This document shows positions 11,794 to 23,405 of a stretch of 64,000 nt of DNA, one piece after another (position 1 is the first letter of the stretch; each line of letters begins with the position of its first letter). This DNA comes from Acanthococcus lagerstroemiae. Lineage: Eukaryota > Arthropoda > Insecta > Hemiptera > Eriococcidae. The stretch spans positions 27,561,321 through 27,625,320 of the forward strand of contig CM063109.1 in the NCBI GenBank assembly GCA_031841125.1. The letters run 5' to 3'. The notes under the pieces are model-generated. The model ran no database searches, was not told the DNA's origin, and was given only the letters and a program-made list of their open reading frames with translations. A program made the translations under genes and the position numbers.

Positions 11794-12427
11794 CAGGGAT
11801 GAGAAGTTTAAGCCGAAGCTTAAGCTCATTATTGAACGGCTTTTAAGCGAATGAAAAAGTCAGCCATTCGCTGTTCATTAAGCGCAAAGCCAGCCAAAAA
11901 GGATACGCTGAGCAGCTTAATTACAACACTTAATTTTTTAAGTTGAAAAATCACTTAAATGCATTATAATCACTAATCAATAAATGCATTGTAATTACAA
12001 ATCAATGACTCTGATCATTATTTCGTAATTGTTGATTCTCATTTAGCGTCGCAAACTGCTCATTTTCATGAATATTTTCTATTTTGTGATTTCTCTATTA
12101 AATTTTGAATGATTTCGTTGCAAAATCAAATATAATACAGGCTATAAGCTATAATTTACCTGTGAAGGAAGTGATGGTCTACATGATATAATATATAATC
12201 ATATAATTTGATTTGGAAGCTTTGAAATGGTAAACCGTTATAATTTTTGAACTCCATGGTCGATTTCATGCGGAATTGAGTATAATGTTGAAAAAAAAAG
12301 CCGATAGCGAAGCGCTGAAAAGCTAATGATAAGGGCAAAAAGCTGAAGCTAAGCGAATGAGATTTTTGGAAAAACTTTTAAGTTTAAGGGAAAGTTTAAG
12401 TTTAACAGTTTAAGCTTCTCATCCCTG
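11794..12427. mobile_element. hAT-type MITE (634 bp) with perfect 8-bp target duplication
   Basis: Terminal inverted repeats begin CAGGGATGAGAAG at the left, and the right end is CTTCTCATCCCTG. Both sides are flanked by CCAAGGAT (11786-11793 and 12428-12435). The inner sequence carries many AGCTTAAGC/TTTAAG motifs and no transposase frame. Confidence 0.9.
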
Positions 12428-12457
12428 CCAAGGATACTACTAACTCATTTTGTTTAC

Positions 12458-12543
12458 AAATGAGGAGTTATCAGTCAGAAGGGCCCATGACAAATAGGAT
12501 TCCTATTCGTCTGGGGCCCTTTTAACAGATAACTCCTCAAATG
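12458..12543. repeat. Near-perfect palindrome
   Basis: Arms ATGAGGAGTTATC..AGAAGGGCCC and GGGGCCCTTTT..GATAACTCCTCA are inverted around an AT core (ATAGGATTCCTAT). It could be a very short foldback element; no clear target duplication. Confidence 0.7.
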
Positions 12544-13069
12544 TGGGTTAGTTTCATTTTGTTAAACAGCGTCCATTTTCTGATAAGCGAAGGGTGATGG
12601 TTACTTTGACTTGACTTTGACTCCCATAAGATCGGACCGGACTCTGCACAAGGGTATCACGCTGCAGCGCTAGCGTCGTTAATGTTTATATTCTTCGACT
12701 ATATAGATCTTCGACCATAGTGTATGGTCGAAGATATAGATATAGTCAAAGGTAAATATTCGTGTAGGGTGATAACCTGGTAAGTCTAACTGGGATAAAA
12801 TTGATGCGCGTCGTAGGGTTTGATTCAAATTTTGCCTTATTGTTTAATTGTTTCCTTAATTCAAATTTTGGTTTTTTACTAAATATTAGATTGCGAAAAT
12901 AATGCTTGTTACAGGAGAGGGTATTGAAATCTCAATTATTTCTCCACGCAAACTGAAATTATACGAATAATCGGAACGTTGAAAATGATTCTTATTCTGG
13001 TTAGAATTAGTTCTCAGGAAATTCGGTAGATGTCCCTTATTTTGCTGTTGAATGATGCAGAGTCCGAAT

Positions 13070-13194
13070 GTTACTACCTGAGAATAAGAAATTTCTTAGA
13101 AACCATAGGTATACATTTTAAATCCAAAAGGTTTCTAGCATTTGCTCTAATAAACTTCTGGTTTCTAACAAATTTCTTATTCTCAGGTAGTAAC
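13070..13194. repeat. 125-bp inverted repeat
   Basis: Arms of 36 bp (13070-13105 and 13159-13194), both beginning GTTACTACCTGAGAATAAG when read inwards, with one mismatch. Confidence 0.9.
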
Positions 13195-13321
13195 ATAATG
13201 ATCTTTGCTCCCTGTGTTTTTCTTATGGGAGTCAAAACGTTCGTTGGCCAAAAGTGGGTATTTTTGCTAACAGGAACCAAGGACTGTAACTACTGTGTTA
13301 AGGACTTAAGGATCTCTATAT

Positions 13322-13475
13322 AAAAGTCTGGTCCAGTTAAGAAGCATAACTGGCTACCCACCCGCAACACACATTGATATATGGGTATTTTGAAGTTGGA
13401 GGGGGAAAACGAGTTCGAGAACACGTTATCAGCGCCGTGAAAAAATTATATTTTGTAACTGGACCAGACTTTAGA
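13322..13475. mobile_element. Small element with 17-bp terminal inverted repeats
   Basis: Ends AAAGTCTGGTCCAGTTA and TAACTGGACCAGACTTT about 150 bp apart and flanked by TA, as in Tc1/mariner-like MITEs. No coding capacity. Confidence 0.7.
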
Positions 13476-13912
13476 TGTGAAACTTGAAACTAACTACAGA
13501 GCCCCTGTGTGACGTTAAAATCATCGTTCGCTTATCAAAAAATATACCTATTCTACACTAGCGCTTCTAGGTACAATTTGCACAGTCCCAACAACTTATT
13601 ACGCGTTCCTTCTTCCTTGCGCGTTCCATGAATTCGTGTATTGTGATTGTGATAGTGCAAAATAACGCAATGTGCGACTATGAATTACAGCGATTTTTAT
13701 TTTGAAAGTGGATAATGATGAATGCTTATTGTTTCTCAAAGAATGTCAAAACTTTGAATGATCAGTCTGATACCATCTACTATGTTGTTCCACAGACCAA
13801 TGTGTAGTCAACCAGTCAGCTTATCTAAGTTTCAAAACTAACACCAAGGCAAGGAAAAAGGAACAAATTACCCAGGTATGTGGAAAATTGATGTTAAAAT
13901 TGTAGATTACTA

Positions 13913-14033
13913 TACAAGATGATAGAGTGAGTTTTTGACAACAAGTGCACATTGCGAATGTTTGCAAAATGAGCCAAAGGCAAATAGAGCAATCGCACAA
14001 AAAAATATGTTAATGTGAATGTACCCTCTTGTA
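13913..14033. mobile_element. Short MITE, copy 1 (relative at 56246-56357)
   Basis: Starts TACAAGATGATAG and ends TACCCTCTTGTA. The interior shares GTGAGTTTTTGACAAC, TAGAGCAATCG and the same flank GTAGATTACT with 56246-56357. Confidence 0.65.
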
Positions 14034-14329
14034 TTATTTCATATGTTTTTGATGTAGATGCTAGAGGGTAACAAATTGTTTGGAATAATATCTTCGGATG
14101 TACAAATACTTACTGTCATTGTGATTATTCCATTTCATCGCACTCACTAGATTCTCTCCATCAGAGAATCCATCAACAAATTTGGGATATTCCCAATATT
14201 TACGCCACAATTATAAAAATTATAGACAGGTAGTCGTGTAATAGGAGTGTTTTAGGATGCAGATAACAATGATCTGTTCCCGTAGCCTTTATATCTTATC
14301 AGCTCTTACATTAGGGGGGGGGGACTCCT

Positions 14330-14450
14330 TGATTTGCAGCACCATCTTCACTACACACTATGAAAATGAAACACATGCTGTTAAAACGCTACTTTACTCA
14401 CAGTTTTGCGTGGGTAGCTCTTTAACACGAGGTATTTAGAAAAAATATGT
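14330..14450 (+). repeat. Dispersed repeat, uninterrupted copy (relative split at 56830-57540)
   Basis: CACCATCTTCACTACAC..ATGAA, then GCTGTTAAAACG, CACAGTTTTGCGTG and GGTATTTAGAAAAAATAT match both halves of the copy that is interrupted by an inserted element at 56868-57462. Confidence 0.6.
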
Positions 14451-14834
14451 AATTGGTGTATGCGTTTTGAATGTGTACTTAGTTTTGCTTAGTTTATGAG
14501 AGAATGAGAGGTGATACTTTAAAGACATTTTTGTCGCTTATTCCGCTTAATTGACTGGTGTACTTAATGCTGCAGTGCAATGAACTGAGAAGTAATTACT
14601 GCAATTATCAGTGAAAGATTATCTACTGTGTTGTTCTATAGATAGATATGCAGTCGCCTGGTCAATTCATTCAAGATCCACCCAACACCAGGCAGGGAAA
14701 CCTGAGTAAACTACAAAGGTAAGTTGAAAGCTTATATTTATATGGAATATAATTGGCAAATATGCGTTTAATATAGTTTGTAGATCTTATAAGTCCTAGT
14801 AGAAGTTCTTAACAATGGGTTACCTTTGTATAAT

Positions 14835-16304
14835 TCATTCTGCAAAAGTCGCATAATCTGTTCTGATCTCATAGAGCGATTTTCCCTTTGTATCTATGAT
14901 GCAGATGTAGACCAGCATAGCAATTCCAAGATTAATGCTCCCGTAAATTAGTAATATATAATGTATTCCCCAACTGTTGGAAAGAAAGATGTATGATTTC
15001 ACCACTACAAAGCCTGTACAATCGCTTGTAAATGCCAGCAAACTCATGTAAAATTCTTTTAATTTATGTGGAAATACTTCCATCATCAGAACTGCCAAAG
15101 CGTCTAAACTGCATAATGATAGCTGATTTATTAACAAGAAGAATGCGATGACAAACGCTAGGTAAGCAATATGATTCTCATTCTGCGCTTCCACATAATA
15201 GCAAACAGCACAAATAAGGTGAATAAGGCCTGTTAGTATGAATCCAAAAATTACCAATCCTTTTCTCGGATATTTTCTTACTACTGCAAAACTGAGAAGA
15301 CTGGAAATGAGTCCTAGAGCACTGTGGATGTTAACAAACAATGTTTCATTTATGTTACTGGAAAAATCTTGAACCATCACTGACCCATACTGAGCAATAA
15401 TATTGCCGGTGTTGAATATCATTGCTACATTTATGACTACCGTCGTTAAAACTAATTTTAAATTACCAGGCAGTAGTAGGGTCCTCAGATTACCCATTCC
15501 CGTGCCTCTTTGTTCCTCAACATATTTCTTTGCGTCATTGTAGTGGCCAGTTACATCCTCAGCATTAGATTTGTCATTCAACCAGCAGAGGTTGGTTATT
15601 GCTTGCTTGTCCAACCCTTTTAATATGAGGTAATAGGGGGATTCAACCATGAACATTGATGATAGTAGTGTTACTATTGACAGCAAAAGAGGAAATACAG
15701 ATAACAGTCTATAGTTCTTTAATACTGACAAAGGAAATTCTACTAGCACTCCAGCCATTGTCGCTATAATGTAGGCTATTCCTAATATCTCCCGGTTCTT
15801 TGGTGATGCGATTTCACTGAAGTAAACGTGGCCTATTATGGTCAACATACTTGCAGCTATTCCATAGAAAAAAAAACACGCGATTACCACATAGATTGAA
15901 GAGGTCACTAATATAAGAAACCACGCTACTGCAAAGGTCAGTGTACATCCGAAGAGAAATAATTTACGCCTTACTTTACTGCCTATGGTGTAGCAGACAA
16001 CAACACTTATAAGCGTTCCAGTGTACGAAATGGATGCGATCCATGAGATTTCATCTGTGGTCACTGGAAATGGTGGATTTGGCGATATAAATATGGGTGT
16101 TGCTGACTGTGTGTATCCGACTTTGCAACCATATAAGAAACTAGTGAGGAGAACTGCGAAGGGACATAATGAATTATTAGAAAGTTGTGTGGACCTTCAA
16201 AGGATAGATATTTTGTATTGTGAAGGATAAGAATTGAGTATATAGTTCCTGTACTCACCCATGCTTGATGAAAGAAGTTGACGACAAGTTGCTTTTGAAA
16301 TCAT
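14835..16304 (-). CDS. MFS sugar-transporter-like protein (Tret1-like), array gene 1
   Basis: Two exons: 16304-16259 (ATG, 15 codons plus G, donor GTGAGT) and 16153-14835 (acceptor TTCGCAG). Joined in phase 1 they give 454 residues with about 12 hydrophobic membrane segments. Family marks are the MFS loop 2-3 motif reduced to GSKVRRKL, SEIASPKNREILG after TM4, VESPYYL near residue 187, EVFPHKLKEF, and the C-terminal DTKGKSLYEI (from about 436; classical form PETKGKTLEE). These place it with trehalose/glucose facilitators of the SP family, predicted plasma-membrane carriers. The QQLSG motif of TM7 is absent (NTGNIIAQYGS at that position), so the substrate is uncertain. It is an intact tandem paralogue of the genes at 18.1, 23.4 and 38.4 kb. 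Confidence 0.9.
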
Positions 16305-18078
16305 GGTGTGGACGAGTTGGTCGCAATATTTTTTAAAGCTTTGTTTTAGTTAGGTAGTCTTCATTGAAGTTCGTATTTTGTATGTACTAAATGTGATAGC
16401 AAGTATTGCTATTGTTGGTCGGACTTTGCGAAAGCTATGTAAACTATTCTATAGGGCTAACGAGTCAGGTGTTCCTAACAGCGCAATAACTTTATCGCAT
16501 GAGCGGGACACTCAGCGCCTGTATAGGTAAATAGGATAATACCTATGTAGATAAAAGTGACTGGTTTTTTGGTGGTTACTCTATGGCTTCGAATATTCTC
16601 TTGTTCCGTATTAATTTAGCCTTTGAAATCCAACTAATTTGAAGGCAATACGGTTCCAGTTTTAACTTGTATGGAAGGTTCAGTGCAAAAAGTGGTCATA
16701 TAAATGTAACGTTTGAGATTGCCATTAGCATACTCGATCATTTCATTTTTATGAAATGTCAGTGCAAGAAGTACCTTGTGATACAATGTATATGGGAAGT
16801 ATGCCTGGGGAAAGCCTTGTGGTTGATTTTGAAATGAAATGTGTGCCACCACTTGAAACATAATCGTATTGAATTTTGATGATGTAAGTTTTCCAAGATT
16901 TCTTCACTTGTCTATAGATTTGATATTTCTGAGTCTTTTAGACTTCCAAAGCACAATGCGTACCATTCCATCAATATATACCTATATAAGTATAGGTTTG
17001 TCATCGCAGAAATTTAAGAGTTACATTGCATTCTATATGATATTTAAAACCAGTAAATCAGAACAATTTAATGGATATTGAAAAACTAGCGGCATAAATA
17101 AGGGAAATATTTGAATGACTCTTCTCTCAGAGCCAGCAAAAAGGGGTGGAAAATGACTAATTTTCATGGCTCAAGACAAGATATTAGAAGGTTTCTTTTA
17201 TCTTCAAGGTCAGTCAATGTCGCCCTTTCTTAATAGTATTAAGATTTCAAGTTTGAAAGTCCAAATTAGAACCCAGCAATCAAGTACTGGATGAGGTTTC
17301 TAAATTACTGGTTGGAAGAATCTGTTTTGACTGATTTGATTTTTAGAATCTAATCAGCTGTAGGTATGTACTCGTATTTCAAATTGAAAATGGAGATTTG
17401 GGGCTCGAATTGCAGTTGTATCACATATCTGTTTGAAACATTTGAAATCCGCGACTCAAAGAACTCTATATTGATGGTTCATTTGAAACTTATGTGAATG
17501 TTTCTGGTCGCAGGCGCTTAATATTGAGGACCATTGTTGATGTAAGGTTTGGGCACAGTTGTAACAAATTTTCATAATGATTTCATGCTGTCTGTCTTGA
17601 AACATAACTATACGGTTGATAGGGAAATTTATTATTTTGTCGGCTTTCAAAATCTGTTGCTTTTTTTTACACAAATTGTAGTCGAATTTGGTACAGAAGC
17701 TGAGTTACCATGCTGGCATCGACTTTTAGATCAAAGCTTTCATCAACTTCAATTTAGAATTTGAAACAAAAGTTGAGTGACCTATCAACATCAAATTTTG
17801 CATCAATCTTAATGTTGAAATCTATCCAGAAGTCAATGTCGACTAAAAGTAACTCGACTTTTGTATCGAATTCTACTATATGGTATCAAATTTGACCACA
17901 ACGCCTGAAGGATTCTGTGTGTCAACAATTGTTTTGAGGGTTACATGTGAACTTTGCTTGCCTTATAAAAACGTGTAATACTGCGTAGACTTGATTCTCT
18001 CTTGTAACTCACTAAATGGGCCCGAAGAGCTCTCAGACAGTTAACTGCATGAGGATTCTGGTAGTTCTTCCAGCTATT
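16305..18078. other. Interval between array genes 1 and 2
   Basis: No gene or recognisable repeat. AT-rich. It should contain the promoter of gene 1 just right of 16304 and the 3' end of gene 2 near 18000. Confidence 0.5.
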
Positions 18079-19539
18079 TCAAATTGTATTTAATCGTGAT
18101 CGGCGGAGTCGGTCGGTGTACTCCATCCTTATTTGATACAGCGTCTTTCCTTTGGTGTCGTGAACAAATATGTAGACGAAAATGAAGCCAGCAAAAGAAA
18201 AACAACTGTATAGGAGTAACAAGCAAGGCAAGCCCCAGCTGGATGCCGAAGTAAAGAAGTACTTAACAATTATGAAAGACGTGCAATCTCCGGCGAACGC
18301 CAATAAACTCATACAGAATTCTTTCAGATTGTGAGGAAATATTTCTGCTTTCAGCACGTTCAATGCTGATAACTTTGATACGCACACTATCGCGAACATA
18401 ATCAACAGAACTTCGATCAGGATTGCCAGAGAATATATCTGATTTTCGTTTTCGCTTTCCACGTTATAGCAGAGAGCGCAACACCACTGAATCACTCCGC
18501 ACATGCAAAATCCGTACAGCAGTATCGTTCGTCTTCCAAATTTCTTAATCGTCAAGAGACTCATAACCGTACCTAAGACCAACATGGCATTGTAAACACT
18601 AACGAAGACCCTACCATTGACGATCCCTTCTAACGGACTTATTATTGCGGATCCATAGTGCAGCACTATGGTCATACTGTGAACTCTGGCCATTCCAACT
18701 ATCATAATCATCACTAACAGCTGCTTCAGATTATTCTCGTAGAACACAGCCTTAAACTTATTGATTCTGCTCACTTGCTTTTGTTCTTCGACATACTTTT
18801 GCATGGTTTTCACTTTGGCAACAACCTCGGCGAAGTTGATCGTGCCGTGCAAAATGCGCACGCTATCTACCGCCTGCGCTTCGAGCCCATTCGATATCAA
18901 GTAGTACGGTGATTCGACCATAAAGGCCACCATTAGCAGGGCGATAATCGAAATCAAAACTGGCAGCAGAGCCAGTAACCGGTACTCGTCGAACGTGGAC
19001 AAGATTAACTCTAGGTGCATTCCCAGCGAGGTGGTCAAATTGTACGATATTCCCAGTATCTCGCGGTTCCTGGGCGATGCAATTTCGGTGAAGTAAATGT
19101 TACCTATTACTACCATGATGCTGGCTGCTATTCCATAGAAGAACATGCAGACGATTATGACGGTGATCGACGACGTGATCAGTATGAGCAGCCAAGCGAT
19201 GACGAATGTCAACGTACAGCTGAACAAAACTACTTTGCGGCGTATTTTATGACCCACTGTACAGCAGAAAATTACGCTGAGCAAGGTGCCAGTGTACGAG
19301 ACGGAGGCAATCCACGAAATGTCGTCGGCGGTGGCTGGGAACGGCGAATTCGGGGACAGAAACAGCGGTGTCACCGCCTGTGTGTATCCAACTTTGCAGC
19401 CGTACAAGAAGCTAGACAGTAGAACTGAGAGGAAATGAAATAGGTTTTTGTAAACTCGCTACAAACTTCATATTTGCATGGTTACTGCTCTCGTTGAAAA
19501 CTTACCCATACTGGATGCCAGAAACTGCCGGTAGGTCAT
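18079..19539 (-). CDS. MFS sugar-transporter-like protein (Tret1-like), array gene 2
   Basis: Exon 1 is 19539-19506 (MTYRQFLASSM plus G, donor GTAAGT). Exon 2 is 19424-18079 (acceptor CCTCTCAG), read from its splice junction, V-LLSSFLYGCKVGYTQ. Total 459 residues. It has the same plan as gene 1: TADDISWIASVSYTGT, GHKIRRKVVL, TEIASPRNREILG, VESPYYL, KKFGRRTILLYG between the two halves, EIFPHNLKEF and DTKGKTLYQIRMEY. The GRR of the central loop, decayed in gene 1, is intact here. GC content of the exon is visibly higher than in gene 1 (many CG dinucleotides), suggesting different age or selection. The TM7 QQLSG motif is replaced (ARVHSMTIVLHYGS). Confidence 0.92.
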
Positions 19540-19860
19540 TTCTAAAGGCACTGGACTAAGATCTTATTTTTTCTCATTGGCGTGCAGAACCGAAACGTGG
19601 TTCTTACTTTCGTTCTCACATAGGTATACTCACTAAGTACTGTTGTTTGTTACCATTACTGAAGTTCACTATCCGTATTTTTGAACTTTTTTTTTATTGT
19701 TTTCATTTATCGCTGTTTAGTAGGTAATTAGGAAAAGAATGACATTGGGGCTAACGTGTGTTCATAGTGCTCGTACCTACAGGTACTTTTCTTTCTCCTA
19801 CTTCAGTGTTTCTTTTCTTTTAACTAGGTGTGTATATGGTGATTCGAAAATATGTTTCAG

Positions 19861-20391
19861 CCATAGACCTTATATGTAGTTAATATAGACCGCGCTTAGT
19901 GATAAGAAGTACTTGGATACATATGGAGAATAAGTGGAGTGACAACTCGGCTAAAAGGAATTTTATCATTATAATCTGTTTTCATCCCATTTTTCATGAT
20001 TTTTTTTTTCAGGTCTATTGATTATTTTGAAAGAAAATACTTAATCGTGAAAAATGAGGTGAAACGTCTGGTTGGCCGAGTGGATAGCGCGTTGGTCTCG
20101 GAATCCGGAGCTCCAGGGTTCGATCCCACGTAGCAACTCGCCAGATTTCGACCTAGGCCGGTTTTTCGGCGAGAAGTGAAGAGGGCTAAGACAGCCCTAG
20201 CAGCCTCCCCGACGTCTCTGAGGTAATGCTCGAAAGGGCGGATTCCAGGGCTTTGGTTGAGAGCAAATTAGAAAAGAAGATTATAATGATAAAATTCCTT
20301 TTAGCCGAGTTGCCACTCCACTTATTCTCCATATGTATGCCAAGTACTTCTTATCATTAAGCGCAGTCTATATTAATTATAAGGTCTATGG
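19861..20391. mobile_element. Foldback element with about 115-bp arms enclosing a SINE
   Basis: Left arm 19861-19977 and right arm 20278-20391 are reverse complements at roughly 90% or better (shared blocks CCATAGACCTTATA, GATAAGAAGTACTTGG, CATATGGAGAATAAGTGGAG, AAGGAATTTTATCATTATAA). The loop contains about 90 bp of unrelated DNA plus the SINE at 20066-20279, which abuts the right arm directly. Family unknown. Confidence 0.85.
20066..20279 (+). mobile_element. tRNA-derived SINE, copy 2
   Basis: Better preserved than 4717-4920: box A TGGCCGAGTGG, a full anticodon-arm region, box B GGTTCGATCCC, then the same body and A-rich tail. A pol III internal promoter is therefore legible. It is probably a retroposon rather than a tRNA gene because the tRNA-unrelated body is shared with copy 1. 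Confidence 0.9.
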
Positions 20392-21223
20392 TTTCAACTT
20401 CAAGTGCAGCGGGGTCACCTATGAAAGATTTATTACAAAGAGGGTTGCAATGAATTCATAGGCAACGTTTTTTTGTTGGAAACTACCGTGCAATAGGATC
20501 ACCTCAGCTGAATTTCAATGAATCACAAGTCATACTGAGTTTTGATTGGGTCTTAACATGCATTAATGAGTTTTTGCGGAACTACAGTCTGATCCATTGT
20601 GACTCAGTATCGAAATTGTTGACCTCTGGTGGCAGAATAAGGAAGCTGTCACCGTTGAATGGTGTCGGAATTGTAAAGAGACTATAACAGCCCGAGCGAG
20701 GACATACACCATTTTTAATCTAGTTCGGTTCCGTGAAAAGGAAATCGGCTGAGCGGTAATCGCCACGTGACCAGTTTTCGTTTCACGGAACAAGCTGCGG
20801 GTTTAAAAATGGCGTATGTCTTCACTTGTGTGTTCTAGTACTCTAGAAATAGTGGCGAGTGAAGAAAGCAGTGCCACGAGGCGCAATTTAGAATGTGTAA
20901 GAATCTAATATCCAACCCCCCCCCCCAATAGTAATCGTATGCGTAAATAAGGGAGCAATACTTGGGCAGTCTAACTGATTTGTATTTCTTACTGACTTTT
21001 CTTTCTTATTGTCGTTAAAAGTGAAAATACTTTTCCAAGTGTTCAGTCAGAGTTTTTAAACTCTGAATTCTTACCTATCTGAGAATTTTTGAATAATTTT
21101 CAACGTTTGTCACAATACCATACAATTTCTTTCACAGAGGAAGAGCAGTTTTTAAGAGTAAGCAGCTCAAAACTCTTCAATCTTCAGTGGTAATGCAAGA
21201 AGCTTTCATAATCCAGACGTGTT

Positions 21224-21395
21224 CAGGGACGTACCGAAGAGTTTTTCCGGGGGGGGGGGCAAGAAATATCAAAGCCAAAAAAATCTTTGACTTGTCAGAT
21301 TCGCCTGACTGAACTGGTAAATTTTCCCAACTGCTGAGTGAGAAATTCCTACGGGTGGGGGGTGCTCTCCCTACACCCCTGTCGGTACGTCCCTG
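21224..21395. mobile_element. hAT-type MITE family A, copy 1
   Basis: Ends CAGGGACGTACCGAAGAG and CGGTACGTCCCTG. Flanks GACGTGTT and GACTTATT are a diverged 8-bp duplication. Related copies lie at 37234, 41576 and 60658. Confidence 0.85.
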
Positions 21396-21800
21396 GACTT
21401 ATTTAAAACTCTTTAAGCCTTCTCAAAACATGTTAAGGACTTCATATGACTCTTCTAAACCTGATTGAGGGGCTTCAATCATATAATCGAGCGTTTTGGG
21501 AACTCTTAAAGCTCTGAGACTCTTAAACACTTGTAAAGACTTCTTAAAACTATCAAACATTTATGTGTTCATATGAGATTCTTCCAGGCTTATGAAAAAC
21601 TCTGTAACATTTTGTCTAGGATTCACTGACTATTCAGGACTTACCTAAGATTTTATGATTCGTTCAGACGTGTTCAAAACTTTGCAAGAATCTTCTACAC
21701 GTGATCCAGACTTACAGATTTCTTTTCCATTTTGGAGACTCTTTCATACTTGCTCAGGATTCCCAAGGACTGTGAAGAATTTTTGTAGAGAGAGGAAGGA
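21396..21800. repeat. Degenerate minisatellite-like tract
   Basis: Irregular recurrence of ACTCTT..AAAC/GACTTCT words every 25-35 bp. A similar tract is at about 33480-33720. No gene. Confidence 0.4.
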
Positions 21801-21853
21801 GGCAAAAATTGTTAAATTCCCAAGTATCAAAATTTTGTGCATTGGGTTAAAAA

Positions 21854-21855
<2 letters not shown>

Positions 21856-21889
<34 letters not shown>
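21856..21889. repeat. (AAT)n microsatellite
   Basis: About ten AAT units followed by an A-rich tail. Confidence 0.95.
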
Positions 21890-22582
21890 TTAAAAAAATA
21901 AACCCACTCGAAATCTCTTCCGACTCGTTGGATTTTCCCAACTTTTAATCCATCTGCTAAAATTTCCCAACTCTGACGGAGTCTTAGGGGCACGTGTCCC
22001 CCTAACTTTCGTCCCTATGGATTCCTTGAATTCTTTGAAACTCTTCAAGAGTCTAGCAAGTTTATTCGAAACTCGGTACGATTTTTTCGGTTTCTGAGCG
22101 TTTTCAAGTTCAGTTTTTCTCCGTGGGAGGAGCAGTTTTTACCGCTGCCTCCCCTGTGTATGCACGCCTTTTATAGAACGATGCCCCTGTAAAACACAAG
22201 GTGACTTCAGGTATTTTGTGTTTCGAAGAGGTGATTGACCATAAAGGCTCTGTAAAATCATTTTTCTAAATGCCACCTGTTGGAATGCTCTACCTTACCC
22301 ACATAAAACGGTTGATAAAGTTGCGTTTTAACAGCATGCGTTGTATAGTGTGTAATAAAGATGGCACAGATTCAAGTAGCTTTTTCTTATTCTCGGTCGT
22401 TGGAAATAATGTCAGGAAAAAATACCGATTTGTCGTTATGTTTAAGGTCCTTTTTCTTCTTCAAATATAAGAGCTGATAGATGAAACGTAACAGTACTGG
22501 TGACAAACAGCAATTTTGTCTCACTCCTTAAATTTTCGCTTCTCCCACTTCATCCTCTATTTGTACCGAAAACATGTTGTGT

Positions 22583-22933
22583 GAACTACTAGAGCGTTCG
22601 ACACTCAGCTCGAAACCTTCTGCTTTTGACTGACTAGTCTCTAACAGGGGTCCAGGGTACTCCATTTTCAGAAACGAAATTTGACTTTCAGTTTGGAAAG
22701 GTGGAGAAAAAAAATTTACCGACAAATATTTTTTGTAAACTAAAAATTCGCTGACAAATTAATTAAAAATTTGTCAATTTTTTGATCGAAATATTTTTTA
22801 ATTGAAAAAGAAAATAAATGAACACATGCATAAAAAATGAAAATTCAAATGAACAGTTTTAAAATTTGCTGACTACTGCCAAATTATTGTGGGGGTGTTT
22901 CAACCCCCGACACCCACTATAATTTCGCCTCTG
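22583..22933 (-). mobile_element. Dispersed element B, copy 1 (5' fragment)
   Basis: Read on the minus strand it starts CAGAGGCGAAATTATAG and then follows 31225-31620 closely (CAAATTTTAAAACTGTTC, GAAAGTCAAATTTCG, GAGACTAGTCAGTCAAAAG). The start resembles hAT termini. No second terminus was found, so it is a truncated fragment. Confidence 0.7.
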
Positions 22934-22934
22934 T

Positions 22935-23228
22935 TTAGCAGAAATTCTTACCAATATTCTTACACTATGTTTGGCATGACTTTGCACTTTATTCCGTACA
23001 CATTTATTCATAATAATACCTACGTCTGCTTGCCCTCTTTTCGCTGCTGTGTTAATTATTCTATACTTCTCCGTTCAAAAATAATTTTCTTTTGGCCATC
23101 TCGCTTCGCTAATTGCTATTATCTCTAATCGTTTCATCTCTTTCTTTAAGTTCTCTGATTTGCTTACTTCATTCAGTGTTCTTACATTCCATGTCCCTAT
23201 TCTCAATTCTGATAGTTTCTCACTAGGT
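22935..23228 (-). mobile_element. LINE apurinic-type endonuclease fragment
   Basis: Minus-strand conceptual translation gives GTWNVRTLNEVSKSENL, then KRLEIIAISEARWPKE and IINTAAKRGQADVGII, the N-terminal endonuclease region of RTE/BovB-like non-LTR retrotransposons. Stops and a frameshift are present. The fragment begins directly next to element B. Confidence 0.8.
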
Positions 23229-23309
23229 AGTCTTCGCCCGGACGTCCGAATGGGAGATTTCGAAAAAAACTACTGAATTAAAATTAATAATCAGTTTCAA
23301 ACTATATAC

Positions 23310-23405
23310 TTGTAGCCCCTTCAGTCTTAAGCATAAACTATACGTGTCCATAACTTTCTTGTTCCTTTCGCTGAGTACTGTCACTTTCTATACCAGTTCG
23401 GCTTA
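23310..23405 (+). repeat. Dispersed repeat abutting the truncated transporter
   Basis: Related to 3404-3510 in a BBS1 intron (TTGTAGCCCCTTCAGT, GTTCCTTTCGC). It lies exactly at the break of array gene 3. Confidence 0.55.
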
